Shown here: in pieces, positions 1 to 7,990 of the stretch
How positions within the stretch are numbered: the first letter of the stretch is position 1
How the letters are laid out: each line of letters begins with the position of its first letter
From: Pseudomonas koreensis
GTDB taxonomy: Bacteria > Pseudomonadota > Gammaproteobacteria > Pseudomonadales > Pseudomonadaceae
Assembly (NCBI RefSeq): GCF_012986595.1
Contig: NZ_JAAQYM010000008.1
Coordinates: 124,001-188,000 of the forward strand
DNA: 64,000 nt
Reading direction: 5' to 3'
Translations under genes and position numbers: made by a program
The notes under the pieces: generated by a model
Told to the model about the DNA's origin: nothing
Database searches by the model: none
The model's input: the letters and a program-made list of their open reading frames with translations, nothing else

Positions 1-1
1 G

Positions 2-277
2 CGCACGCTGGACACCGTGGTGCTGGCGCAGAAAGCCGAACAGGCGATTACCGAGATCAACCATTCGATCGGCACCATCCAGCAAATGGGCCTGCAGATT
101 TCCGCCGCCGCTGAGCAGCAAAGTGCGGTGGCCGATGAGATCAATCGCAGCATCGTCAGCGTGCGCGATGTGGCGGATCAGTCGGCCGTCGCCAGTGAAG
201 AAAGTGCTGCCGCGACCATTGAGCTGGCGTCGCTGGGGCAGGACCTGCAGCGCATGACGGCGCATTTCCGCACCTGA
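2..277 (+). CDS. Methyl-accepting chemotaxis protein, C-terminal end (partial)
   Basis: This is the last roughly 91 codons of a gene that begins before the window. The sequence is heptad-rich helix typical of the distal cytoplasmic signalling hairpin of chemoreceptors, with the phrases QISAAAEQQSAVADEINRS and QSAVASEESAAATIELASL. The QSAVADEIN stretch is the conserved region after the receptor tip, and it is followed by the usual helix back towards the membrane and a short hydrophobic end. The receptor would signal through CheW/CheA to the flagellar motor. The ligand-binding part is outside the window, so the stimulus cannot be guessed. No C-terminal CheR/CheB tethering pentapeptide is visible; the protein ends MTAHFRT. 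Confidence 0.85.
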   Translation, partial: RTLDTVVLAQKAEQAITEINHSIGTIQQMGLQISAAAEQQSAVADEINRSIVSVRDVADQSAVASEESAAATIELASLGQDLQRMTAHFRT

Positions 278-411
278 TGGCATTTCGCAATGAACTTGGG
301 CAGACTTGATCGGTCAGCCTGTATATGCGGGGGCCGCCGAGCGGCAGCCATCCGGTCCGTGCAGTTATTTTCTGGGCCATGGAAGGCAGCAACCCGCGCT
401 CAGGGGGCGTC

Positions 412-1191
412 ATGACCAAAATTCCAGTTTCCCCTCAGCCCAGCGGGGGGTGCCACGGGTGCCGGCAGCAAGGCGACGCCGACATGGCGTTTTCCTTCGC
501 GTTCCAGCCGATTGTGGATGTGCGTGATCAATCGACATTCGCCCATGAGGCGCTGGTCCGGGGCGTGCAGGGCGAAGGTGCGTTGTCGGTGTTGCAGCAG
601 GTCGACGACCAGAACCGCTATCGCTTCGATCAACTGTGCCGCGTGCGGGCGATTGCCACGGCGGCGCAGGTGGGGATCACCGATTTTCTCTCGATCAACT
701 TTTTGCCCAACGCGGTGTATCGCCCGGAGTTGTGCATTCGCAGCACGCTCGAGGCGGCGCGAACGCATGCGTTCCCGCTTGATCGGCTGATTTTCGAAGC
801 GGTGGAAGGCGAGCACGTCGAAAGCAACAAGCACCTGATGAACATCCTGCGCGAGTACCGCGAGTTTGGCTTCAAGACCGCCATTGATGACTTTGGTGCG
901 GGGTATTCCGGGCTGACTCTGCTGGCGGACTTTCAGCCGGACCTGATCAAACTGGACATGGCGCTGATTCGCGATATCCACCGCGACCGGGTGCGTCAGG
1001 CGATCGTACGCGGTGTGGTGGGCATGTGCGCCGAGTTGGGTGTCGAGGTGATTGCCGAGGGCATCGAGCACCCGGATGAGCGCGATTTTCTCGCGGACTG
1101 CGGGATTTACCTGATGCAGGGCTTTTGGTTCGCCAAACCGGCATTTGAGTCGATCGCGCAGATTCCTGGAGAAGCGTGGCGGGCGGCTTGA
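412..1191 (+). CDS. EAL-domain protein (probable c-di-GMP phosphodiesterase) with short Cys-containing N-terminus
   Basis: A single EAL domain fills almost the whole 259-residue protein. The signature is complete: HEALVRG at about residue 46, SINFLPN (metal-binding Asn), FEAVEGE (Glu), IDDFGAGYSGL (the Asp-Asp pair), a Lys in DLIKLDMA, EVIAEGIE and the terminal LMQGFWFAKP. Catalytic activity against c-di-GMP is therefore plausible. I place the start at the ATG at 412 because AGGGGG lies just upstream; an ATG at 484 would give a bare EAL domain and 325 would add an unconserved extension. The first 25 residues carry a CHGC pair, which is unusual and could bind metal or be redox-active. No membrane segment or sensor domain is present, so it resembles stand-alone or BLUF-type EAL proteins without a light-sensing part. 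Confidence 0.85.
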   Translation: MTKIPVSPQPSGGCHGCRQQGDADMAFSFAFQPIVDVRDQSTFAHEALVRGVQGEGALSVLQQVDDQNRYRFDQLCRVRAIATAAQVGITDFLSINFLPNAVYRPELCIRSTLEAARTHAFPLDRLIFEAVEGEHVESNKHLMNILREYREFGFKTAIDDFGAGYSGLTLLADFQPDLIKLDMALIRDIHRDRVRQAIVRGVVGMCAELGVEVIAEGIEHPDERDFLADCGIYLMQGFWFAKPAFESIAQIPGEAWRAA

Positions 1192-1308
1192 GGGGGGCAG
1201 CGTTTCGCCGGAGCTGAACCGCTGCTGTCGCTCAGGCAGGTTTCATCTTGCCCGGTGCGGCGAAGGCCTAGGATGCTTGCACAAGATCATCCCAAGGGGA
1301 GCCGTACC

Positions 1309-1524
1309 ATGCGCACCAATGTCGTCAAAGTGCTGTTGATCGCTGCAGCTGTCTCGGTGTTGAGTGCCTGTTCGGGCGCCGGCGGATTGACAACTACTAG
1401 TTGTTTTTCTGCGGATTGCCAGTCGCCGGAGGGGCGCAGTAATGCGACGACCCTCAAGTTCGGCGGCAACAGTATTGGCAGCAGCTTGAATCAGTACAGT
1501 TCCGGGATGTTGCACGACGACTGA
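1309..1524 (+). CDS. Small putative lipoprotein
   Basis: A 71-residue protein with a lipoprotein signal: MRTNVVKV, a hydrophobic stretch, then the lipobox LSAC, giving a mature protein of about 50 residues rich in Ser, Gly and Asn. Three further cysteines follow in the TTSCFSADC segment and could form disulfides in the periplasm. The start at 1309 is supported by AAGGGGAG eight bases upstream; an in-frame ATG at 1273 and a longer frame from 1255 lack this. The family is not recognised; similar tiny lipoproteins are common and unassigned in Pseudomonas. It is a lone gene, followed by a REP doublet and a strong terminator. Confidence 0.65.
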   Translation: MRTNVVKVLLIAAAVSVLSACSGAGGLTTTSCFSADCQSPEGRSNATTLKFGGNSIGSSLNQYSSGMLHDD

Positions 1525-1547
1525 TAGCGATCGAGGCTGACACTGAA

Positions 1548-1645
1548 CCTGTGGCGAGGGAGCTTGCTCCCGCTGGGTCGCGAAGCGGCCCCATAAAAGA
1601 AGGCCTGATGCGCAGTCCAGCGGGAGCAAGCTCCCTCGCCACAGG
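1548..1645. repeat. REP doublet (GGCGAGGGAGC type)
   Basis: Two inverted arms of 29 bases, 1548-1576 and 1617-1645, are exact reverse complements (CCTGTGGCGAGGGAGC... against ...GCTCCCTCGCCACAGG) around a 40-base spacer. Flanking bases (GACACTGAA on the left, TTCAGTGTC on the right) extend the symmetry with an 11-base interruption. Each arm itself folds (GGGAGC TTGCTCCC). This is the structure of a Pseudomonas REPIN. This type occurs only once in the window. Confidence 0.85.
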
Positions 1646-1677
1646 TTCTCCGCAGGTTCAGTGTCAGGTACTAAACA

Positions 1678-1702
1678 GGCGCCCATGTCGGGCGCCTTTT
1701 TT
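1678..1702 (+). terminator. Rho-independent terminator
   Basis: The stem GGCGCC with loop CATGTCG and a return GGCGCC is followed by six T. It would end transcripts of the small lipoprotein gene and sits between convergent genes. On the minus strand the T tract is poor, so it is mainly a plus-strand terminator. Confidence 0.85.
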
Positions 1703-1714
1703 GTGCCTGGAGGA

Positions 1715-2500
1715 TTACTGCGGTACAGCCAGCCACTCACCAATCACCTTCTGATAACTGCCAGTGACCTTGCTCAGATGCAGCCACTGGTCAACGTACA
1801 GCTTCCAGCTGATGTCATCGCGCGGCAGCAGGTAAGCCTTTTCGCCGTATTGCATGTATTGATGCGGATTCACCGCACACAGTCCCGGTTTGAGCTTCTG
1901 CTGATACAACGCTTCCGAGGCGTCGGTGATCATCACGTCGGCCTTGTTGTCGAGCAGTTGCTGGAAGATCGTCACGTTGTCGTGCAGAGCCAGTTGCGCT
2001 TTAGGCAGGAAGGCGTGGACGAAGGCTTCGTTGGTGCCACCCGCAGGTTCGACCAGGCGCACGTTGGGCTGGTTGATCTGCTCGACGGTCTGGTACTTGG
2101 CTTGATCGGCGCAGCGCACCAGCGGGATCTTGCCGTCGCTGTCGAGGGTGTGGCTGAAGTAGGCTTTTTTCTGCCGTTCGAGCGTCACCGAAATGCCGCC
2201 CATGCCGATGTCGCACTTGCCGGCCTGCATGTCCGGCATCAGGGTTTTCCAGGTGGTCTGCACCCACTCGACCTTGACCCCGAGGCTGTCGGCCAGCGAA
2301 CGCGCCATGGCGATGTCGATGCCTTCGAAATCACCGTCGGGGCGCTTGAAGGTGTAGGGCTTGTAGTCGCCGGTGGTGCAGACGCGCAGTTGGCCTTGTT
2401 GCTGGACGGTGTCGAGGTGCGAGGGTTGTTCTGCGGCCTGAGCATTCAGGGTCAGCGCCAGCAATGAACCGAGCAGGAACGGAATTTTATTCATGGGCAT
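1715..2500 (-). CDS. PheC-like periplasmic protein: cyclohexadienyl dehydratase or related family 3 solute-binding protein
   Basis: A 261-residue protein with a cleavable signal peptide (about residues 1-22, ending NAQA). The fold is the family 3 amino-acid-binding protein fold. It shares the phrases TTGDYKPYTF, GISVTLERQKKAYFS, GGTNEAF, NVTIFQQLLD and EKAYLLPRDD with P. aeruginosa PheC, the periplasmic cyclohexadienyl dehydratase that makes phenylpyruvate or phenylalanine from prephenate or arogenate. That subgroup evolved from binding proteins, so dehydratase activity is likely but not proven; a polar amino-acid receptor is the alternative. No transporter genes are adjacent, which favours an enzyme over an ABC receptor. 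A second in-frame ATG at 2494 could be the true start. Confidence 0.75.
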   Translation of the reverse strand: MPMNKIPFLLGSLLALTLNAQAAEQPSHLDTVQQQGQLRVCTTGDYKPYTFKRPDGDFEGIDIAMARSLADSLGVKVEWVQTTWKTLMPDMQAGKCDIGMGGISVTLERQKKAYFSHTLDSDGKIPLVRCADQAKYQTVEQINQPNVRLVEPAGGTNEAFVHAFLPKAQLALHDNVTIFQQLLDNKADVMITDASEALYQQKLKPGLCAVNPHQYMQYGEKAYLLPRDDISWKLYVDQWLHLSKVTGSYQKVIGEWLAVPQ

Positions 2501-2576
2501 GTCTGTCGGGCTTCAAAGGGATCGGGGCGAGAAGTTAACCACGTTCTCGGCGCTGATCCCTATGGGTAGCTCGCTG

Positions 2577-3047
2577 TTACAGGCCGAGGCCTTCCTGCAC
2601 CACCTGCAACAGATTGTTCTCGGTCAGCGCAATCGCATCCAGTTCCTGCCCGGTTTCCACGGTTTGCAGCCACCAATGGCTTTCGTGGTGTTCATCGACG
2701 GTGCGCAGCAGATAGGTGTTGCGCTCCGGCAGGGTGATCTGCACGCGGCCGGCGCCGTCCTCGGTAAACCGGGCGATGGGATCAAATGTCAGGATTTGCT
2801 GGTTGGCTTCAATCACCAGTTGATCGATCGCGTAATCGTGGCTCTCGCCATCGGGTGAGCGTTCGCAAACGTGGGTCGGATTGCGGCGGATTTTCAGGCC
2901 GACCTCAGTGACTGGCTGCAGCCAGCCCTCGATGCGGTGGTACAGATCGTAGACCTGCGCCGGCCAGCAATCGATCTCCAGCGCGGCATCCGCATGGGTG
3001 TGCCGGGTTTGCTTGAGTTTGGCGGCGAGTTCGTCTGCTTTACTCAT
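2577..3047 (-). CDS. Conserved hypothetical protein
   Basis: A 156-residue soluble protein, function not recognised. The start at 3047 is set by AAGGGATCC eight bases upstream; a much longer open frame runs further upstream on the same strand but has no coding character and crosses the divergent RNase gene. The protein begins with a Lys- and Ala-rich helix (MSKADELAAKLKQTRHTHAD), then alternates short strands (VGLKIRR, DQLVIEA, VQITLPERNTYLL) and ends in the helix LTENNLLQVVQEGL. There is no signal peptide or membrane segment, so it is probably cytoplasmic. It is divergent from the T2 ribonuclease and in tandem with the PheC-like gene, with a 76-base gap. Confidence 0.7.
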   Translation of the reverse strand: MSKADELAAKLKQTRHTHADAALEIDCWPAQVYDLYHRIEGWLQPVTEVGLKIRRNPTHVCERSPDGESHDYAIDQLVIEANQQILTFDPIARFTEDGAGRVQITLPERNTYLLRTVDEHHESHWWLQTVETGQELDAIALTENNLLQVVQEGLGL

Positions 3048-3212
3048 TTCGGATCCCTTGGTTTGATGTCTGCCTGTTAATCGTAGACCTTTCAACGGCG
3101 TGCGGCCTTGCCTTGCGTCATGCGCTTGCAACACAAGCATGGCGCAATCAGCGCTGGCCAAGTCTGGCCATGATCGAAAACCACGGACGCAGGCGTCCCA
3201 AGGAGCGGGTAC

Positions 3213-3878
3213 ATGAAAAAGCTGTTTACAATTTTGGCAGTGATTGCGCTGACGGCCGGTAGCATCGGCCTGAGTTCGGCGCGTCAGTCGAACGCCAGCA
3301 AAGTGCAAACGGAAGCGGTGGCGGGGCAGTTCGACTACTACCTGCTGACGCTGTCCTGGTCGCCGACCTTCTGCCTCACCCACAAAGATGACGTGCAATG
3401 CTCGGGCAAGGGCTACGGCTTCGTGCTGCACGGTTTGTGGCCGCAATACGCCAATGGCGGCTGGCCGGAATCCTGCCCACCGCTGACCACATTGTCGGCG
3501 GCGGAAACGACCAAGGGCCTGACGCTGTTCCCGACCAAGAAACTGCTCGATCACGAATGGTCCAAGCACGGCACCTGCAGTGGTCTGGGCGCGATGGGCT
3601 ATCTGGACGAAGCGGACAAAGCCGTCGGCGCGGTGAAAATCCCTCAGGAGCTGCAGCCGCTCAGCAGTTCGTACTACTTCGAGGCCCAGGAAATTTCCGA
3701 TCTGTTCCGCAAGGCCAACCCGGGGATCCCGGCCAATGGCATCGCGGTGATCTGCAGCGGCCCGGAACTCTCGGAAGTGCGGGTGTGCATGGGCAAGGAT
3801 CTGCAATTCGGCGCGTGCGGCAAGGGCGTGAAGACCCAGTGCCGGGCAGGGGATATTCGAGTGCCGCCGTCGCGTTGA
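3213..3878 (+). CDS. T2-family ribonuclease (RNase I-like), secreted or periplasmic
   Basis: This 221-residue protein has a signal peptide (MKKLFTILAVIALTAG). Both catalytic boxes of the RNase T2 family are intact: CAS1 as FVLHGLWPQ (catalytic His about residue 73) and CAS2 as EWSKHGTC (Glu115, Lys118, His119). Paired cysteines (FCLTH, VQCSG, ESCPP, GTCSG) fit the family's disulfides. It would cut single-stranded RNA outside the cytoplasm, with little base preference, to recycle nucleotides. The start is well placed behind AAGGAGCGGG. It is monocistronic, with its own terminator just downstream. Confidence 0.9.
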   Translation: MKKLFTILAVIALTAGSIGLSSARQSNASKVQTEAVAGQFDYYLLTLSWSPTFCLTHKDDVQCSGKGYGFVLHGLWPQYANGGWPESCPPLTTLSAAETTKGLTLFPTKKLLDHEWSKHGTCSGLGAMGYLDEADKAVGAVKIPQELQPLSSSYYFEAQEISDLFRKANPGIPANGIAVICSGPELSEVRVCMGKDLQFGACGKGVKTQCRAGDIRVPPSR

Positions 3879-3903
3879 TGTCAGCGGTTTCACGAACAGG
3901 AAA

Positions 3904-3932
3904 GGGCGCCCGAGCGGGCGCTCTTTTTTTTT
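3904..3932 (+). terminator. Rho-independent terminator of the T2 RNase gene
   Basis: The stem GGCGCCC/GGGCGCT (one G-T pair) with loop GAGC is followed by an uninterrupted run of nine T. It separates the RNase gene from the PAAR cassette. Confidence 0.9.
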
Positions 3933-4016
3933 GCCTGAAGGTTTGAAGCACCTGAAAAATTCACGCATGCTTGCGCGCCCTAAAAGGATGACCCGCAACA
4001 CTGCAAGGAGCTTTTC

Positions 4017-4514
4017 ATGAGCGGAAAACCCGCCGCCCGCGTCACCGATCCAACCGCCTGCCCACTCCCGGGACATGGCACCAATCCGATTGCCAGTGGC
4101 TCACCGAATGTAAATTTCGACGGATTGGCAGCTGCGCGACTGACTGATAAATCAGCGTGCGGTAGCCCGATTACTGGCGGCGTTTCCTCAACGGTGTTTA
4201 TCAATGGCTTAAACGCCGCGACCCTGGACAGCACCGGGGGGCACGGCAATGTGGTCATTGGTGGGTCAGGCACGGTGATCATCGGTGACACAGTAACAGC
4301 GGCGCCTTTCAGTGGTTTGCTGCCGATGCCGGTGCATTTCACTGACAAGTTGAAACTGGTCAATGACGTGACCGGTGAGCCGATGATCAATCATCCCTAC
4401 GTGATCCAGCGCGCAGACGGGCGTCTGGAGCATGGGGTGTCTGACGCTAACGGATTCACCCACCAAGTCAGCTCGCACCTGCCTGAAACCATCAAGCTGT
4501 TTTTGGAGGAGTGA
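4017..4514 (+). CDS. PAAR-domain protein with C-terminal extension (type VI secretion spike tip)
   Basis: A 165-residue protein. Residues 1-95 are PAAR-type repeats: RVTDPTACPLPGHG, then SGSPNVNFDG, ARLTDKSACG, STVFINGLNAATLD and GSGTVIIGD. His and Cys residues (CPLPGHG, SACG, GGHGNV) are placed as in PAAR metal sites. PAAR proteins cap the VgrG spike of a type VI secretion system and carry cargo. Residues 97-165 (PMPVHFTDKLKLVND ... DANGFTHQVSSH) look like a small transthyretin-like strand domain often used to dock an effector. The gene ends three bases before the lipase gene, so the two are translated together. No other secretion genes are in the window; it must use a machine encoded elsewhere. 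Confidence 0.85.
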   Translation: MSGKPAARVTDPTACPLPGHGTNPIASGSPNVNFDGLAAARLTDKSACGSPITGGVSSTVFINGLNAATLDSTGGHGNVVIGGSGTVIIGDTVTAAPFSGLLPMPVHFTDKLKLVNDVTGEPMINHPYVIQRADGRLEHGVSDANGFTHQVSSHLPETIKLFLEE

Positions 4515-4517
4515 GGC

Positions 4518-5246
4518 ATGGCGGCTGAAACAGTAACGTGCGCGAAAGGAAATAATTACAAACTGCACAAGGAACATGCGCTGACGGACAAAAAGGATGT
4601 CAGTGAAAAGCCTGTGCCGGTGGAGAGTACCAAGGCGATTGTTGTTTTCGTCGGCGGTGCCGGGGATAAGGAAAGTTATTATTTTTCGGGGCCTTATGAA
4701 AACATCCTCGCCGCACGGAGGAACTTTGATAAGCGCAATGAAACACTAAACAACGAAGGTAAATATCGCTCAGAATGGCTGGGATATAACGATGTCAGGG
4801 GGAAACAGGATATCCAACGGAATGTTCTGAGCCTTATTCCGTATAAAAGCTGCCCCGTTTATATTGTTGGTCATAGCCTCGGTGGTTGGAATGGCGCGCA
4901 CCTGACAAAAATAATGTCGGATTGGGGCTACAGAATTCAGATGCTAATCACCCTTGATCCCGTGGGTGAAGGGACATTGGTTTGGTTAGGTTCAGATATT
5001 TATCGCGAGCGCCCTGATCCTGTTGCCGCCGAATGGATCAACATTAAGGCGACCCCGACAAACAGAGACCCATCGGATGGGGTAGCCGATTTTGGCGAAA
5101 AGTGGATTATCTCCTGTGGCCCTACTTTGAACGCCAACGTAGATACCAATCATGCAGACGCATTAGGGCTTTTTATTGCGCCTGTAGCTGGGAGCAAGTC
5201 GGCAAGCGATTTATTGCTGGACTCAATAATGAAGGAGTTTTCGTGA
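4518..5246 (+). CDS. Putative type VI lipase effector (GxSxG alpha/beta hydrolase)
   Basis: This 242-residue protein has the hydrolase nucleophile elbow GHSLGGW with Ser120, a matching acid in TLDPVG (Asp147) and a histidine in TNHADAL (His212): a full Ser-Asp-His triad in the right order. A core strand leading into VFVGGAGD near residue 45 is the expected oxyanion region. There is no signal peptide, as expected for type VI cargo. It lies three bases after the PAAR gene and overlaps the next gene by one base (TGATG), which argues for one operon of delivery protein, toxin and immunity protein. The likely target is membrane phospholipid of rival bacteria, reached from the periplasm. Codon use is markedly more AT-rich than in the flanking genes, suggesting recent transfer. 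It is not close enough to a named Tle family for me to assign one. Confidence 0.75.
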   Translation: MAAETVTCAKGNNYKLHKEHALTDKKDVSEKPVPVESTKAIVVFVGGAGDKESYYFSGPYENILAARRNFDKRNETLNNEGKYRSEWLGYNDVRGKQDIQRNVLSLIPYKSCPVYIVGHSLGGWNGAHLTKIMSDWGYRIQMLITLDPVGEGTLVWLGSDIYRERPDPVAAEWINIKATPTNRDPSDGVADFGEKWIISCGPTLNANVDTNHADALGLFIAPVAGSKSASDLLLDSIMKEFS

Positions 5247-5767
5247 TGCACAGGTTACTCTTTTGCTTTTTTCTAGCTATTTGCTCTGGTTGCGCAAAAG
5301 ACCATGTAAAGCCTCCAGCGAACTTGAGTTTTGTATCTGTTGAAAGGCAAAAGTCACTTCTATACGACATTCGCTATCAGTCGGATGTGGATGTTCTGGA
5401 CCTGTTTGATAGAGGAGAAAGGGTTGGGATGGCTTCAGGCATGCTGAAATGTGCCTTGGAGGATGATCAGGATTTCTCGGTTGGCAAAGCCATCCGGTTT
5501 TCTGCAGTTGGTTTGGTGACGTCGGAAATACGCGAAGATGGCAAGGCGGGATATCCCTATCTCACCAGTGCGTTCATAGTTGAAACTTCCAGCAACCGAA
5601 GTTCTGAAAGAAATCTGTCGGTGACAGAACTGAACCACCTCCTCGCCAATAAACAACAAATCCCCTGCAAAGTCGTCGTCACCGCGTACGGCTACAAACC
5701 CTACTACTCAAACACCATGAACCTCCCGGTCGCGGACCTGCTGCGGGAAATCAACAAACCCCGATAG
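5246..5767 (+). CDS. Putative lipoprotein immunity protein for the lipase effector
   Basis: This 173-residue protein starts with a short lipoprotein signal, MHRLLFCFFLAICSGC, with the lipidated Cys at about residue 16. The start ATG overlaps the lipase stop codon (TGATG), so translation is coupled. The mature part is predicted soluble and periplasmic, with several strands and two later cysteines (MLKCALEDD and IPCKVVV) that may pair. The family is unrecognised. Immunity proteins of periplasm-acting type VI lipases are commonly lipoproteins encoded directly downstream, so position and signal together support that role. Like the lipase gene it is AT-rich, though the last 150 bases become GC-rich like the host. 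The open frame extends upstream to 5102 but that part is a shadow of the lipase gene. Confidence 0.65.
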   Translation: MHRLLFCFFLAICSGCAKDHVKPPANLSFVSVERQKSLLYDIRYQSDVDVLDLFDRGERVGMASGMLKCALEDDQDFSVGKAIRFSAVGLVTSEIREDGKAGYPYLTSAFIVETSSNRSSERNLSVTELNHLLANKQQIPCKVVVTAYGYKPYYSNTMNLPVADLLREINKPR

Positions 5768-5994
5768 CTGCAGAGCACGATGCGTCGCCTGGCCTATCGG
5801 CGCTGATTGCGCGCAGAACGTGGTGTGAAAATAAATCGACGCGCAACGTTCATCCAAATCTCTTGCGCGCCGATACAGCGGGGCGGGTGTGTGTAGGCGT
5901 GGCGGGTTTGCCGTGCGTACCCCGGTGGGCTACGCTCACGAAAAGTAAGGGTTTCGGGCTGCGGCCCCTTGTCGTACCTGCCCAGGACACGTTT

Positions 5995-7563
5995 TTGCCA
6001 ATCCCCATTCACGACCCGCATCAGACCCCCGGCACGCTCAAACGCCTGCCGCTGCGCAAAGCGGCAGCGCTGTTTATCGTTGCGGTGTGCCTCTGCCTGT
6101 CTGGCCTGCTCTATTTGCAACTGGAGCAGACGCGACGTCAGGACCTGGCGAACGCGCAGATCGCCTCCACCAACCTGACCCGGGCCATGGCGCAGCAGGC
6201 CGAAGACACGTTTTTGGCCGCCGACCTGGTGCTCACCAGCCTCGCCGACTGGGTCGAGGACGACGGATACGGCGCCGCGCAACGGCCACGCCTGCAACAA
6301 ACCTTCGCGCGCCGGGTGCAGCAACTGGAGCAGTTGCACGGCATGTTCCTGTTCGACCGTGAAGGGCAGTGGGTGATTACGTCGTTCCCGGACCTGCTCC
6401 ATGGCAACGGAGTGGCCGACCGCGAATACTTCCAGTTTCATCAGCAGAATGTTTCCAGCGTGGCGCACATCGGCCGGGCGATTCGCAGCCGCGAAAATGG
6501 CGAATGGATCATTCCGATCTCGAAACGCATCAACGACCGCGCCGGCAATTTTCAGGGCGTGTTGATGGCCGGGATCAAGATGGCGTACTTCGACCGCTTC
6601 TTCAAAAGCTTCAGCCTCGATGACAACGGCATCATGTTTCTCGGGCTCAAGGACGGCACCGTGCTGGCGCGGCGGCCGTTCGACGAAAGCCTGATCGGCT
6701 CGTCGCTGGCGCGGGGCAAGATTTATCAGAAGCTGCTGCCCGAAGCGCCGGCCGGTACCGCGATGATCAAGTCGGTGGTCGATGGCGTGGTGCGTTTGTA
6801 CGGCTACCGGCAGTTGGGGACGTATCCGCTGGTGGTCGCGGCGGGGTCATCGCGCGACGCGATTCTCAAGGGTTGGTATGAGCGCGCTTTTCAGTCCAGC
6901 GTGATCGTTGCACTGGTGATTCTTGGCGTCGGTTTGTTCGGCTGGGTGTTCATTCATCAAGTGCGCGACGGCGAGCGCATCGAGAAGAACCTGCGCAAGG
7001 CGCAACGGGCGCTGGAGCAGATCGCCACCCACGACAGCCTGACGGGGCTGGCGAACCGGCGACTGTTCGAGCGTTCGCTGGAGATCGAATTTGCCCGGGG
7101 CGCACGGCAGTCGAGTCCCGTCGGGCTGATCATGCTCGATATCGATTTCTTCAAACGCTACAACGATGCCTACGGCCACGTGGCGGGAGACCATTGCCTG
7201 ACGCAGGTGGCCCAGGTGTTGAAAAACTGCTGCCAGCGCAAGGCTGACCTGGCGGTGCGATACGGCGGCGAGGAGTTCGCGGTGCTGCTGCCGGACACTG
7301 ACATCAACGGTACGCTGGCGATTGCCGGGCAGATCCGGCGCAGTGTGATGGACAAGCGCATCACTCACAGCGGGTCGCCGACCGGGTATCTGACGGTGAG
7401 TCTGGGCTGCTATTCCTTTGTGCCCAGCGGCAACGACAGCCTGGAGGAATTTATCCAGCGTGCGGACGCGGCGCTGTATCAGGCGAAAAATGCCGGACGC
7501 AATCGCGCGGCGGTGTTGTCGCTGGAGACGGAAGTTGCCGAATTGATGCGTTACGATCGCTGA
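5995..7563 (+). CDS. Membrane-bound diguanylate cyclase with extracytoplasmic PDC/CACHE sensor
   Basis: Two membrane segments (about residues 20-40 and 300-322) flank a periplasmic region of some 260 residues with CACHE-like features (MFLFDREGQWVITSFPD, ADREYFQFHQ, GEWIIPISKRIND, GVLMAGIKMAYFDRFF). A GGDEF domain follows (residues about 345-500), with the active motif GGEEF at 424-428 and an inhibitory RxxD site (RKAD) exactly five residues before it, so product feedback is expected. It should make c-di-GMP in response to an external signal. The start is uncertain: I chose the TTG at 5995, with AGGACA upstream; an ATG at 5863 is in frame but adds 44 unlikely residues. No partner gene is adjacent. 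Confidence 0.85.
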   Translation: MPIPIHDPHQTPGTLKRLPLRKAAALFIVAVCLCLSGLLYLQLEQTRRQDLANAQIASTNLTRAMAQQAEDTFLAADLVLTSLADWVEDDGYGAAQRPRLQQTFARRVQQLEQLHGMFLFDREGQWVITSFPDLLHGNGVADREYFQFHQQNVSSVAHIGRAIRSRENGEWIIPISKRINDRAGNFQGVLMAGIKMAYFDRFFKSFSLDDNGIMFLGLKDGTVLARRPFDESLIGSSLARGKIYQKLLPEAPAGTAMIKSVVDGVVRLYGYRQLGTYPLVVAAGSSRDAILKGWYERAFQSSVIVALVILGVGLFGWVFIHQVRDGERIEKNLRKAQRALEQIATHDSLTGLANRRLFERSLEIEFARGARQSSPVGLIMLDIDFFKRYNDAYGHVAGDHCLTQVAQVLKNCCQRKADLAVRYGGEEFAVLLPDTDINGTLAIAGQIRRSVMDKRITHSGSPTGYLTVSLGCYSFVPSGNDSLEEFIQRADAALYQAKNAGRNRAAVLSLETEVAELMRYDR

Positions 7564-7690
7564 GCATGATCCCGCTGTAGCATTTCATCAGGTAGGCGCG
7601 GCGGAGTGAGTCTACCGCCGCGCGGGTTGATGGCAACCGTCGCCCTTGTCACTTGTTTCTGTTGAATCACCAGCGGTCACGCTTGTTCGT

Positions 7691-7990
7691 TCAGCTGCCT
7701 GAACCACCGCCGGCGCCACCGGTCCCGCCACCGGCCGAGCCGGTGCCACCACCAGCCCCTGAGCCGGATCCCATGCTGCTGCCGTTGGTCCCTGTTCCCG
7801 AGCGCGCGCCGTCAGAGCTGTCGCCTCCTTTCGGCGCGCCGGGTGTGCTGTCAGGTGGCAGCGTACTGCCGCTGGTGGCGCCGGACTTGGTGCCTGTAGC
7901 GTCCGCGCCGTCGTTGGCGGCGTACACACCGACCGAGGCGCTGGCCAGCAGGCCGGCGAGTAATAACGAAGTCAGTTTGCGCGTGGTCAT
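7691..7990 (-). CDS. Secreted glycine/serine-rich small protein
   Basis: This 99-residue protein has a clear signal peptide (MTTRKLTSLLLAGLLASASVG, cleaved near YAA) and a low-complexity mature part. The mature chain begins acidic and Thr/Ser-rich and ends in a run of Gly-Gly-Gly-Ser/Thr/Ala units. The start at 7990 is fixed by AGGAG eight bases upstream. Composition suggests a disordered periplasmic or cell-surface peptide; no domain is recognised. Similar Gly-rich small exported proteins occur in Pseudomonas without assigned function. It is a single gene, divergent from the exonuclease gene. Confidence 0.7.
   Translation of the reverse strand: MTTRKLTSLLLAGLLASASVGVYAANDGADATGTKSGATSGSTLPPDSTPGAPKGGDSSDGARSGTGTNGSSMGSGSGAGGGTGSAGGGTGGAGGGSGS

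Noticed and set aside
2577..4076. 499-codon minus-strand frame extending over the T2 RNase gene
   Set aside because: Only the last 156 codons have coding character and a ribosome site; the rest is antisense to the RNase.
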